Assembly: GCA_947487155.1 (NCBI GenBank) | Contig: CANKVS010000001.1 | Coordinates: 1-64,000, forward strand | Direction of reading: 5' to 3' | DNA: 64,000 nt | DNA from: an uncultured Flaviramulus sp. | GTDB lineage: Bacteria; Bacteroidota; Bacteroidia; Flavobacteriales; Flavobacteriaceae | In this document: positions 42,603 through 50,422 of the stretch, in pieces | Numbering within the stretch: the first letter of the stretch is position 1 | Layout: every line of letters begins with the position of its first letter | The notes under the pieces: model-generated | The model's database searches: none | What the model saw: the letters and a program-made list of their open reading frames with translations, nothing else | What the model was told of the DNA's origin: nothing | Translations under genes and position numbers: made by a program

Positions 42603-43728
42603 TTATAAATTTTATAATTGTTGATGTAATATATTCTATTTGCTCATCATCTAATTCTGTGTGCATTGGTAACGAAATAACTTCTTGCACCAATTGGTTG
42701 GTAACCTTAAAATTAGCTTCATTATATCGAGCATCTAAATATGCTTTTTGTTTATGAAGCGGAATTGGATAGTACACACCACAAGGAATATTATTTTCAT
42801 TTAAATGTTGCGCTAAGGCATCTCTGTCGACGCCTTTTATTTTCAATGTGTATTGATGAAACACATGACTATCGTCACCACCGTTTCTATAAGGTGTTTC
42901 TATATTATCAATAGCTTTAAACGCATTATCATATTTATTTGCCGCCTCTCGCCGCTTTCTATTATACGTATCTAAATGTGGTAATTTAGCATCTAATACA
43001 GCCGCTTGAATACTATCTAATCTAGAATTTACACCAACTACATCATGATGATACCTTACGTACATACCATGATTAACAATACCTCTAATGGTATGAGCCA
43101 AATCATCATTATTGGTAAAAATTGCACCACCATCGCCATAACACCCTAAGTTTTTAGACGGGAAAAAAGATGTCGCCGATACATGTCCTATAGCTCCAGC
43201 TTTTGTTTTTACACCATTTTTATCTGTGTACGTTGCTCCAATAGCTTGGGCATTATCTTCAATTACAAATAAATTATTTTCATTTGCAATTTCCATAATA
43301 GCATCCATATTGGCACACTGACCAAATAAATGAACTGGCACTATGGCTTTTGTTTTTGGGGTAATAGCGTTCTTTAAAGCATCAATATTAATATTAAAAT
43401 CATCAGAATTAACATCTACCAAAACGGGGGTTAAGTTAAGCAAAGCAATAACTTCAACAGTTGCAGCAAAAGTAAAATCGGCAGTAATAACTTCATCACC
43501 TGGTTTTAATCCCAAGCCCATCATAGCTATTTGTAATGCATCCGTTCCGTTTGCACAAGGAATTACATGTTTTACACCCGAATATTGTTCTAAATTTTTC
43601 TGAAACTCATGAACTTTAGGACCATTTATAAATGCGGTAGTTTCAATAACTTCCTGAATGGCAGGATTTACAACATCTTTAATATTGTTATATTGACCTT
43701 TTAGGTCGACCATTTGAATTTTCTTCAT
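42595..43728 (-). CDS. DegT/DnrJ/EryC1/StrS-family aminotransferase
   Basis: This is a 377-residue PLP enzyme that adds an amino group to a keto-sugar nucleotide, or a related enzyme. The PLP Lys is in SATSFFPSKNLGCYGDGGA (K near 193). DGTDALQIAMMGLGLKPGDEVI and EDNAQAIGATY supply the cofactor pocket. The C-terminus HQYTLKIKG...CGVYYPIPLHKQKAY is typical of sugar aminotransferases. It is the first gene of an operon with galE (8-bp overlap). Tandem palindromes overlap its promoter. Confidence 0.94.
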   Translation of the reverse strand: MKKIQMVDLKGQYNNIKDVVNPAIQEVIETTAFINGPKVHEFQKNLEQYSGVKHVIPCANGTDALQIAMMGLGLKPGDEVITADFTFAATVEVIALLNLTPVLVDVNSDDFNINIDALKNAITPKTKAIVPVHLFGQCANMDAIMEIANENNLFVIEDNAQAIGATYTDKNGVKTKAGAIGHVSATSFFPSKNLGCYGDGGAIFTNNDDLAHTIRGIVNHGMYVRYHHDVVGVNSRLDSIQAAVLDAKLPHLDTYNRKRREAANKYDNAFKAIDNIETPYRNGGDDSHVFHQYTLKIKGVDRDALAQHLNENNIPCGVYYPIPLHKQKAYLDARYNEANFKVTNQLVQEVISLPMHTELDDEQIEYITSTIIKFING

Positions 43729-43758
43729 CTAAAAAAATTAAGACTATTTTTAATGAAT

Positions 43759-43788
43759 ACCCATGTGGGTTTGTAGTCTACAAAATTA
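43759..43788 (-). promoter_or_regulatory. Tandem palindromes over the DegT-galE promoter
   Basis: ACCCA-TG-TGGGT (43759-43770) abuts TTTGTAG-T-CTACAAA (43770-43784), both perfect. The minus strand reads TAATTTTG at 43781-43788, a TAnnTTTG -7 box, so the second palindrome covers the promoter and the first covers the transcription start and leader. Confidence 0.45.
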
Positions 43789-43854
43789 CAAAATTCATAC
43801 ACGTAACCAATGGTTTTCTTTCAAAGAAATGTATTTTAGCAACAAAGAAAGAAA

Positions 43855-45090
43855 TTGAGTTTTATATATAATATAGGTATTCGTCTTACACAGTTTGGTT
43901 TAAAACTTGTTGCGCCTTTTAGCACTAAAATTAAACTTGGTGTTGAAGGACGCCATAATACCTTTAATATTTTAAATAAATCCATCACAAAAAACGATAA
44001 AACACTATGGTTTCATTGCGCATCGTTAGGTGAATACGAACAAGGTCTACCCGTTTTTAAAGCCATTAGAGCCCATTACAAAAACCATAAAATAGTCCTT
44101 TCGTTTTTTTCCCCTTCTGGGTATCAAATTCGTAAAAATTCACCAGTAGCAGATGTTGTTATTTATTTGCCAATAGATACAAAGCAAAATGCCGAAACAT
44201 TTTTCAACATTATAAATCCAGAACTTACTGTTTTTGTTAAATATGATATTTGGCCTAACTTTTTAAAGGAGCTGAAAAAACGGCGTTTACGCGCTATTTT
44301 AATTTCTGCTTCGTTTAGAAAAAACCAATCGTTTTTTAAGTCTTATGGACACGAATTAAGAGACGCATTATTTGCTTTTGAACATATTTTTACACAAAAT
44401 AAAATTTCAAAAACACTGCTTCATAGTATACATTATAATAATGTTACTATATCTGGCGATACTAGGTTTGATCGTGTTTATAGCCAGTTGCAACAAAATA
44501 ATCATCTTGATTTTATTGAAACTTTTAAAGATGATAAGTTATGTGTGGTTGCTGGTAGTACGTGGCCAGAAGGCGAAACTATGCTTTTAAACTATATTAA
44601 TACGGAAGCACCAAAAGATGTTAAATTTATTATAGCCCCGCATAATATTAAAGTGTCGCAAATAAAAAGTTTTCAAGAAAAACTACAGGTTGAATCATTA
44701 CTGTTTTCTGAAAAAGAAAATCATGAACTAACCTCGGCTAAAGTTTTTATTATTGACACTATAGGGTTACTTTCTAAAATATACACCTATGCAGATATTG
44801 CTTATGTTGGCGGTGCATTAGGAAACACAGGTTTACACAATACTTTAGAACCTGCTGTTTTTGGAATTCCAATAATTATTGGAAATAATCACTCTAAATT
44901 CCCCGAAGCTAAAGCCATGATATTAAACGAAGGTATGTTTGATATTTCTACACAAAAAGACTTTAATTCTATTCTTAATTCCTTAATTAAAGACGACGCA
45001 AAAAGAAGTCGTGCGGGACACCAAAATTTAGAGTTTATTGAAAAAAATAAAGGTGCCGTCATCCAAATACTTGATTATCTACGTATATAA
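43855..45090 (+). CDS. waaA: 3-deoxy-D-manno-octulosonic acid (KDO) transferase
   Basis: The product attaches KDO to lipid A precursor at the inner membrane. It has 411 residues. Starting at a TTG (43855-43857) gives SFIYNIGIRLTQFGLKLVAPF, which aligns with the usual N-terminus of the family, and no in-frame ATG is near. WFHCASLGEYEQGLPVFKAIR, PELTVFVKYDIWPNFLKEL, ISGDTRFDRV and YVGGALGNTGLHNTLEPAVFGIPIIIG are family motifs. TTG starts are unusual, so this probably limits expression. Confidence 0.93.
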   Translation: MSFIYNIGIRLTQFGLKLVAPFSTKIKLGVEGRHNTFNILNKSITKNDKTLWFHCASLGEYEQGLPVFKAIRAHYKNHKIVLSFFSPSGYQIRKNSPVADVVIYLPIDTKQNAETFFNIINPELTVFVKYDIWPNFLKELKKRRLRAILISASFRKNQSFFKSYGHELRDALFAFEHIFTQNKISKTLLHSIHYNNVTISGDTRFDRVYSQLQQNNHLDFIETFKDDKLCVVAGSTWPEGETMLLNYINTEAPKDVKFIIAPHNIKVSQIKSFQEKLQVESLLFSEKENHELTSAKVFIIDTIGLLSKIYTYADIAYVGGALGNTGLHNTLEPAVFGIPIIIGNNHSKFPEAKAMILNEGMFDISTQKDFNSILNSLIKDDAKRSRAGHQNLEFIEKNKGAVIQILDYLRI

Positions 45091-45190
45091 ATGACAAATG
45101 TTAAAATTTTAACATAATTAGGCAAGACAATCAATAATAAGTTATTATATTGATTATAAACTAAAACAATTAACACTAAAACAAAACCAA

Positions 45191-45529
45191 ATGAAAAAAT
45201 TATTATTAAGTACCGCGGTATTATTAGTACTAAGTCTGTCTTTTACATCGTGTAGAGATGCTAAAAAAGCGGAATCATCTGTAGAAGATGCCGTTGAAAA
45301 TGTTACTGAAACAGCTACTGACGCTGTAAATGATGCTGTTGAGACAACTACTGATGTTGTTGAAGCAACCACTGATTCTATTAAAAAAACAGCAACCGAT
45401 GTTGTTAAAGCTGCTGAAGATGCAGTTGAAGAAACTGTAGATAATGCTACTGAAACAGCTACCGAAGCAGTAAACGATGCTACTGATGCAGTAAACAAAA
45501 AAATTAAAGAAGTTAAAACAGGAAATTAA
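45191..45529 (+). CDS. Small lipoprotein with Val/Thr/Ala/Asp repeats
   Basis: The product has 112 residues. A lipoprotein signal (MKKLLLSTAVLLVLSLSFTSC, Cys 21) precedes about 85 residues of repeated T-D-A-V-N-D-A-V-E, V-V-E-A-T-T-D-S and similar units, with a closing KKIKEVKTGN. The repeats are LEA-like and low in complexity, expected to form a single amphipathic helix. The function is not known; such proteins often act as envelope spacers. It ends at a strong bidirectional terminator shared with arsM. Antisense open frames here are mirror images of the repeat. Confidence 0.75.
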   Translation: MKKLLLSTAVLLVLSLSFTSCRDAKKAESSVEDAVENVTETATDAVNDAVETTTDVVEATTDSIKKTATDVVKAAEDAVEETVDNATETATEAVNDATDAVNKKIKEVKTGN

Positions 45530-45548
45530 TTTTTTAATTAGTTTCAAT

Positions 45549-45578
45549 AAAAAAGGTTCCTTATTGGGAACCTTTTTT
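45549..45578. terminator. Strong bidirectional terminator
   Basis: AAAAAAGGTTCC (45549-45560) pairs perfectly with GGAACCTTTTTT (45567-45578) around TTATTG. Confidence 0.85.
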
Positions 45579-45626
45579 ATTATTACTAGTTTTTTCTATC
45601 AAATTTTTATCAAAAACCATTTTGGC

Positions 45627-46595
45627 TTAACAACAACCTCCACCATCATAATGATATGTAGATTCGCTAAAATAAATATCGTCTCTATTTTGCTGTTTTA
45701 AAGCTTCTGCTGTTTTATCGCAAATGGCTAATGGCTGATTTTTTAATAATACATGACCTGCTTTGTCATCAAAATATTCCTCATCACCATAATAAATCGC
45801 TGCTTTTCCTGTAAAAATACAAGGACCATCTGCTGGCATAGGATCTTTAATTGCGGCAACCTCTATAGATTCTATATAAATTAACTCGTCTGTTGGATAA
45901 TTTTTAGGGTCTAAAATCCTGTATGGTTTTCTAGCACGAATTTCAATAGTACCAAAACCAGCATCAGTAAGTGCCTTAACATATTCTGCAATTGGTAAAC
46001 TACCACTTAAGCACAAGGCTCTTAATCGTTCATCATTTCTAAGTACATCATTCATGGGTTGCTCGCAAGTAGGGTCGCTCATTACTAACCTGCCATGAGG
46101 TTTTAAAACACGGTACATTTCGGCTATAGCCTTTTTTAAATCTTCAGCTTTAAAAATATTGAATAAGCAATTTTGAGCCGCAACATCAATACTATTATCT
46201 TCAACGGGAAGGTTCATAGCATCTCCTTTTTTAAGATCTACAAATTCACTTTTAAACCAAGGGTTTTGGGCTTCGGCTTCTATAAAGTTTTTTCGTGATG
46301 CTTCTAACATTTCATCAACCACATCAATACCTACAACGCCATTTTTTTGACGATTAAAATATGAGAATTGCAATAATTCCATACCGCCACCAACACCAAC
46401 ATATAATGTTTTAGGGTTATTGGTTAAATCGCGTGCATGCACGGTAGAACCACAGCCATAATTCATTTCTTGCATAATACGAGGAATTTTTAATCCTGGT
46501 AACTCCCAAATGGGGTTTGTGGTACAGCATAGTCCAACATCTGGTGTTAGTGCCGCTTCTTTATATACATCGTGGGTTGTTTCTAAATAACTCAT
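45627..46595 (-). CDS. arsM: Arsenosugar-type arsenite S-adenosylmethionine methyltransferase
   Basis: The product methylates arsenite with S-adenosylmethionine. It has 322 residues. The SAM motif is LYVGVGGGMELLQFSYF, then VVGIDVVDEML. The central domain has AAQNCLFNIFKAEDLKKAIAEMYRVLKPHGRLVMSDP. Cys residues for arsenic are in LCCTTNP, CGSTVHA, CLFN and CGxxC-like positions, and the C-terminus ends DGGGCC. It belongs to the variant found beside ArsS in Bacteroidetes. It is the last gene of the minus-strand arsenosugar cluster, about 100 bp after the nucleoside phosphorylase. Confidence 0.9.
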   Translation of the reverse strand: MSYLETTHDVYKEAALTPDVGLCCTTNPIWELPGLKIPRIMQEMNYGCGSTVHARDLTNNPKTLYVGVGGGMELLQFSYFNRQKNGVVGIDVVDEMLEASRKNFIEAEAQNPWFKSEFVDLKKGDAMNLPVEDNSIDVAAQNCLFNIFKAEDLKKAIAEMYRVLKPHGRLVMSDPTCEQPMNDVLRNDERLRALCLSGSLPIAEYVKALTDAGFGTIEIRARKPYRILDPKNYPTDELIYIESIEVAAIKDPMPADGPCIFTGKAAIYYGDEEYFDDKAGHVLLKNQPLAICDKTAEALKQQNRDDIYFSESTYHYDGGGCC

Positions 46596-46692
46596 CTGCT
46601 TATTTTATATTTAATTAACCTTGTTTGTCGCTTTAAAAGTAAACTCTTTACTAAAAATAGCATGTAACTAATATTACACGACTTTTTTATTG

Positions 46693-47505
46693 TTAAAGGG
46701 TTTTTATTAATTCTGTAAATAGCGTAATCATATCTGGTTCTGCTTTTCCAGCCATAGCAATAATTTCGCCAATATCTACAGGTTTTAAATTATCTGGATC
46801 GCACTCGTCTGTTAAAACCGAAATAGCTGCTACTTTTAAATTTAAATGATTGGCGACAATAATTTCTGGTACTGTACTCATTCCTACGGCATCTGCTCCA
46901 ATAATTTTAAGCATTCTGTATTCTGCCTTAGTTTCTAACTGAGGTCCTACAACACTTGCGTACACCCCTTGATGTAGCTTAATATTGTTGTTCTTTGCTA
47001 TGTCTTTAAATTTTGCGTTTATATCTAAACTGTAAGGTTCACTCATGTCTGTAAAGCGTTCCCCCAATTCTTCAATACCTTTAAATGCTAACGGAGAACC
47101 ACCCTGAAGGTTGATATGATCGTTAATAACCATAAGTTCGCCTTTTTTAAAGTTTAAATTAATAGCACCTGCTGCGTTTGAAACTAATAAGGTTTTTATA
47201 CCTAGCTTTTCCATAATACGCACTGGAAACGTAACATCCTGTAACGTGTACCCTTCGTATAAATGGAAACGCCCTTGCATAACTATAACCTTTTTACCTT
47301 CTATTTTTCCATATATAAGTTTGCCTTTATGGAATTCTACTGTCGCCGTTGGGAAATTAGGAATATGGTTATAACTAACCTCTTTTATAACATCTATATT
47401 ATTTATAAGCTGCCCCAAACCAGTTCCTAAAATTATTCCTAGTTCTGGACTTTCAAATCCTTTATCTTGTAAATAGCTTACTGTTTCTTCAATGTATTTA
47501 AGCAT
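46693..47505 (-). CDS. Purine-nucleoside phosphorylase
   Basis: The product has 270 residues and cleaves purine nucleosides with phosphate. GIILGTGLGQL (about 23-33) forms the phosphate site, and GRFHLYEGY, LLVSNAAGAINLNFKKGELMVINDHINL and GADAVGMSTVPEIIVA are family motifs. Location inside the arsenosugar cluster is meaningful: a phosphorylase acting on the adenine of the dimethylarsinoyl-deoxyadenosine intermediate would release the arsenosugar for glycosyl transfer. That role is inference from context. Confidence 0.94.
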   Translation of the reverse strand: MLKYIEETVSYLQDKGFESPELGIILGTGLGQLINNIDVIKEVSYNHIPNFPTATVEFHKGKLIYGKIEGKKVIVMQGRFHLYEGYTLQDVTFPVRIMEKLGIKTLLVSNAAGAINLNFKKGELMVINDHINLQGGSPLAFKGIEELGERFTDMSEPYSLDINAKFKDIAKNNNIKLHQGVYASVVGPQLETKAEYRMLKIIGADAVGMSTVPEIIVANHLNLKVAAISVLTDECDPDNLKPVDIGEIIAMAGKAEPDMITLFTELIKTL

Positions 47506-47585
47506 GTTTAATTTTTTAAAATAAAATTTGTTAAAACAAATTAAGAACTTATATCACCACTTTGTTCTCTCATTTAAACAATTAT

Positions 47586-48215
47586 TTAATCGTTTAATTG
47601 CTCTATTTTTTGTTTTAAATTTTTATTTGAATTATAGAAATCTGAGGCTTCCAAATCTTCAAATGTATCAATATCATTTAAAGGGCGCAATAGCGTATGA
47701 GTTATATTTTTTAGCTGCAGCTCTTTAAGAGTGTCTTCAAGTAAATTTGACTGACTCCAAGGTTTATTATCAAAAACAAACGGTTTTAATTCTGAAAGAC
47801 CAATAAGATAATATCCTCCATCTATTGCTGGTCCAAAAACAACTTCATTATTTTGCAAAGCATTTAGTCCATTTTTAATATGCTCTGAGCTAATATCTGG
47901 CAAATCTGACCCTATTAAAACAATGCGCTCATAGCCATCATCAAACCCTTTTTTAAAAGCATGTTTCATTCTTTCACCTAAATTAACACCTTTTTGAACA
48001 GCTTTATAATTATTGCCCCAGATTGCTTCAACTATAGCATCAGAAAAGTATATGCGCTTATCTGTTTCTATATTTTTAATGGCATTTTCTGTTACTTTTA
48101 CCAATTCGCTATAAACATCAAACGCTGCTTGATTGCCTATAGTTTTAGCTAATCGTGTTTTTACTTTTCCTAACTTAATGTTTTTAACAAACACTATAAT
48201 AAGTTCTTTAGTCAT
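47586..48215 (-). CDS. TIGR04282-type arsenosugar glycosyltransferase
   Basis: This is a 209-residue GT-A fold protein: KELIIVFVKNIKLGKVKTRLAKTIG at the start, then VLIGSDLPDIS (nucleotide and metal site), FGPAIDGGYYLIGL and KPFVFDNKPWSQSNLLEDTL. The family is annotated as an arsenosugar-associated glycosyltransferase, close to molybdenum-cofactor nucleotidyltransferases. It overlaps the rhodanese gene by 8 bp and is co-transcribed. The sugar donor is unknown. Confidence 0.87.
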   Translation of the reverse strand: MTKELIIVFVKNIKLGKVKTRLAKTIGNQAAFDVYSELVKVTENAIKNIETDKRIYFSDAIVEAIWGNNYKAVQKGVNLGERMKHAFKKGFDDGYERIVLIGSDLPDISSEHIKNGLNALQNNEVVFGPAIDGGYYLIGLSELKPFVFDNKPWSQSNLLEDTLKELQLKNITHTLLRPLNDIDTFEDLEASDFYNSNKNLKQKIEQLND

Positions 48216-48711
48216 AAACTTTTATTCCTTTTTTTAACCATTTACTCCATGCTTCATTAAATGTATGCACCTTTTCAGTTTCAACGTCATTAGAATCATA
48301 TATTTTAAAATGGTTATTTTTCCATTCAAAAATACCACCATATAAATTATAGACATTCTTATATCCTGCTTTTTTAAGCTTTTCGGCAATATCTTCAGAA
48401 CGAATACCCAAAGAGCAATACACCACTATGGTTTGTGTTTTATCTTTTAATTGCTTAGTTGTTTTTTTAATATTGAAATTATCATACCCCACATGAATAG
48501 CATTTTTTAAATGGCTTATTTTATATTCTTCTAACGCTCTTGAGTCTAAAAGAATGGTTTTGTTTTTTTGAGTGGACAGTTCTTCAACTGTTATATAAGG
48601 AATACTTTCATTATTAAATTCATTTAATAACTTAGAAAGTTTGTTCTGAGAAAAACCAAAAGTTGAAACTAAGACAAGTATATATATTGTAAACTTTTTC
48701 ATTTTACGCAA
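48208..48711 (-). CDS. Periplasmic rhodanese-like protein
   Basis: The product has 167 residues. A Sec signal (MKKFTIYILVLVSTFGFSQ, the second Met at 48702 is a likely start) is followed by one rhodanese domain. The active-site loop is VVYCSLGIRSEDIA with C99; LLDSRALEEYKISHLKNAIHV also fits. It could carry sulfur or arsenic as a persulfide-like species. Genes overlap on both sides (8 bp with ArsS and 8 bp with the glycosyltransferase), so it is an integral part of the operon. Confidence 0.85.
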   Translation of the reverse strand: MRKMKKFTIYILVLVSTFGFSQNKLSKLLNEFNNESIPYITVEELSTQKNKTILLDSRALEEYKISHLKNAIHVGYDNFNIKKTTKQLKDKTQTIVVYCSLGIRSEDIAEKLKKAGYKNVYNLYGGIFEWKNNHFKIYDSNDVETEKVHTFNEAWSKWLKKGIKVYD

Positions 48712-49759
48712 CTACACCCTGACAACTACTTCCTGCTCCAGCAGTACAACCATAGCAATGTTGAGAAATAACAATGTTTCGGCCTTCAAGTAATTCTTCG
48801 TTATAATCGGAAATGTGTTTCGCTTTACTATTTACAGGTAGTTCTAGCATTTGATTAAAATCGCAATCGAACAAATAACCATCCCAACTTACCGAAAGCG
48901 TATTGGTACACATTACATTAGCAACAGCCATAGGATTATAAGCTTCTACCAAGGCATACATATAATCTTCGTAATTCTCTGAAGCAATAAGATAATCTAA
49001 AAATCGACTTATTGGTAAATTGGTAATAGCGAATAAATTATGAAACTGAATATTAAAATCTTCTTTTAAAGCCTTTTTAAAATCCTTTTCCATAGCTACT
49101 TGATCTCCAGGCAAAAATGCGCCCGAAGGGTTATAAACCAAATCTAATTTAAGATTACTATCTGGCATACCATAGCCCACAGCATTTAATTCTTGTAAGG
49201 CTTTTATAGATTTATCAAAAACACCATCACCTCTTTGTTTATCAGTTTTTCCGCGTGTCCAGTGTGGCATCGAACTCACTACATGCACATTGTGTTTTTT
49301 AAAAAATTCTGGTAAATCGTAATACTTTTTATTTGCTCTAATAATGGTTAAATTAGAACGAACAATAAAATCTTTAATACCAGCTTTTGCAGCTTCTTCA
49401 ACAAACCATCTAAAATTAGGATTCATTTCGGGTGCACCTCCTGTTAAATCTAAGGTGTGTGCCCCTGTATTTTTAATAACATCGAGACATTGTTGCATGG
49501 TTTCTCGTATCATAATTTCTTTTCTGTCGGGTCCCGCATCAACATGGCAATGTTCGCATACTTGATTGCACATGTAACCAACATTTATTTGAAGAATTTC
49601 TAATTTTTTCGCTTTAAGCGGAAATTGATTTGTTTCAGAAATTTTAGCTTTAAAAGTTGGCAATTCTCCATTTTGAAAAATGCCGTTAGATAAAATATCT
49701 AATTGCCTATTACTATTTGCTAAATCGCTTTCGCGTTTATGTAGAGACTTTATTGCCAT
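48704..49759 (-). CDS. arsS: Arsenosugar biosynthesis radical SAM protein
   Basis: The product has 351 residues. A radical SAM cluster C64-x3-C68-x2-C71 is found in INVGYMCNQVCEHCHVDAGPDR. GAHTLDLTGGAPEMNP is the SAM-binding second motif. The C-terminal segment has CTNTLSVSWDGYLFDCDFNQ and HCYGCTAGAGSSCQG, extra Cys-rich sites of the ArsS family. It is thought to transfer 5'-deoxyadenosyl to dimethylarsenite. Some ArsS proteins are selenoproteins, but no in-frame TGA is needed here. It overlaps rhodanese by 8 bp. Confidence 0.92.
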   Translation of the reverse strand: MAIKSLHKRESDLANSNRQLDILSNGIFQNGELPTFKAKISETNQFPLKAKKLEILQINVGYMCNQVCEHCHVDAGPDRKEIMIRETMQQCLDVIKNTGAHTLDLTGGAPEMNPNFRWFVEEAAKAGIKDFIVRSNLTIIRANKKYYDLPEFFKKHNVHVVSSMPHWTRGKTDKQRGDGVFDKSIKALQELNAVGYGMPDSNLKLDLVYNPSGAFLPGDQVAMEKDFKKALKEDFNIQFHNLFAITNLPISRFLDYLIASENYEDYMYALVEAYNPMAVANVMCTNTLSVSWDGYLFDCDFNQMLELPVNSKAKHISDYNEELLEGRNIVISQHCYGCTAGAGSSCQGVVA

Positions 49760-49778
49760 TAATTGTTTTTTATTTTGA

Positions 49779-49806
49779 TCCTTCGACTACACTCAGGATA
49801 AACGAT
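49779..49806 (-). repeat. Dispersed CTTCGACTACACTCAGG-type repeat
   Basis: ATCCTTCGACTACACTCAGGAT is an element from the family of short palindromic repeats common in flavobacterial intergenic DNA. The outer bases ATCCT/AGGAT pair (about 49780-49801). It sits in the 85-bp gap between the peroxidase-like gene and arsS, so it would be in the operon mRNA. Confidence 0.55.
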
Positions 49807-49843
49807 TCACACAATTTTTGAAAATCAAAAATTGGTTCTCTGT

Positions 49844-50179
49844 TTACATTTCCAATTTATTTACTTTATTCATCATTTGAACACCATGTACTAAAGCTGC
49901 CCCACTTTTAATTGCTGCACCAACATGAACCGCTTCCATCATTTCTTCTTTAGTAATTCCACGTTGCAAACCATCTTTAGAATAGGCGTCAATGCAATAC
50001 GGGCATTTTTCGGTATGCGAAACAGCCAAAGCAATCAATGATTTTTCACGCGCTGTTAAAGCACCTTCTTTAAAAACAGAACTATAATAATCGAAAAATT
50101 TAGTTCCTAATTCTTCACTCCATTCTGTAATGTTTCCAAATTTTCTTAAATCGGCAGGATCGTAATATGTTTTTTGCAT
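49844..50179 (-). CDS. Arsenosugar biosynthesis-associated peroxidase-like protein
   Basis: Starting at the ATG 50177-50179 the protein has 111 residues, MQKTYYDPADLRKFGNITEW, identical in layout to family members. A frame 14 codons longer would begin inside a repeat and is rejected. It is an AhpD/carboxymuconolactone decarboxylase-type helical fold with the CxxC at C59-PY-C62 and the partner His in a VSHTEKCPYC context. VHGVQMMNKVNKLEM closes it. It is the first gene of the minus-strand arsenosugar operon. Confidence 0.9.
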   Translation of the reverse strand: MQKTYYDPADLRKFGNITEWSEELGTKFFDYYSSVFKEGALTAREKSLIALAVSHTEKCPYCIDAYSKDGLQRGITKEEMMEAVHVGAAIKSGAALVHGVQMMNKVNKLEM

Positions 50180-50198
50180 TTTTAAATTTTTGTTTAGA

Positions 50199-50223
50199 TT
50201 CCCTTTCCTGAGGAATGACAATT
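50199..50223 (-). repeat. Dispersed GTCATTCCT-type repeat
   Basis: The minus strand reads TTGTCATTCCTCAGG then AAAGGGAATC, with GATTCC/GGAATC-like arms. It resembles the CATTCCTGCG-GGAATC repeat common in Bacteroidetes genomes. It lies just upstream of the peroxidase-like gene and between the arsenosugar and hut clusters. Confidence 0.5.
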
Positions 50224-50330
50224 TTAAAATAGAAACTCAAAGCAAAAACTCTGAGAAATTTTTAACGATTAATATACAAGTTTATGTCGAACTTATATCT
50301 TAAATATTACATAAAAAAGCTAAAAAATAA

Positions 50331-50381
50331 AAAACTCAAGTATTGCTACTTGAGTTTTAAATAACGACTTAAAATAGTCGT
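50331..50381 (-). terminator. Double hairpin terminator of the hut operon
   Basis: AAAACTCAAGTA (50331-50342) pairs perfectly with TACTTGAGTTTT (50347-50358). A second hairpin, ACGACT-N6-AGTCGT (50364-50381), is 5 bp away. Both lie between the hutI stop and the start of the arsenosugar cluster. Confidence 0.75.
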
Positions 50382-50422
50382 CATTTTTGAATTAGTCAAC
50401 CTGTTTTTATAATTTTATTATC

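Noticed and set aside
45154-45547. Two antisense open frames over the low-complexity lipoprotein
   Set aside because: They are mirror images of the repeated Val/Thr/Ala/Asp codons. The sense frame has a clear lipoprotein signal.
48704-48790. Selenocysteine in ArsS
   Set aside because: The frame ends in TAA and no in-frame TGA needs reading; the Cys-rich end is encoded by normal Cys codons.
50180-50221. Longer N-terminus for the peroxidase-like protein
   Set aside because: The added residues come from a dispersed repeat; MQKTYYDP is the family start.
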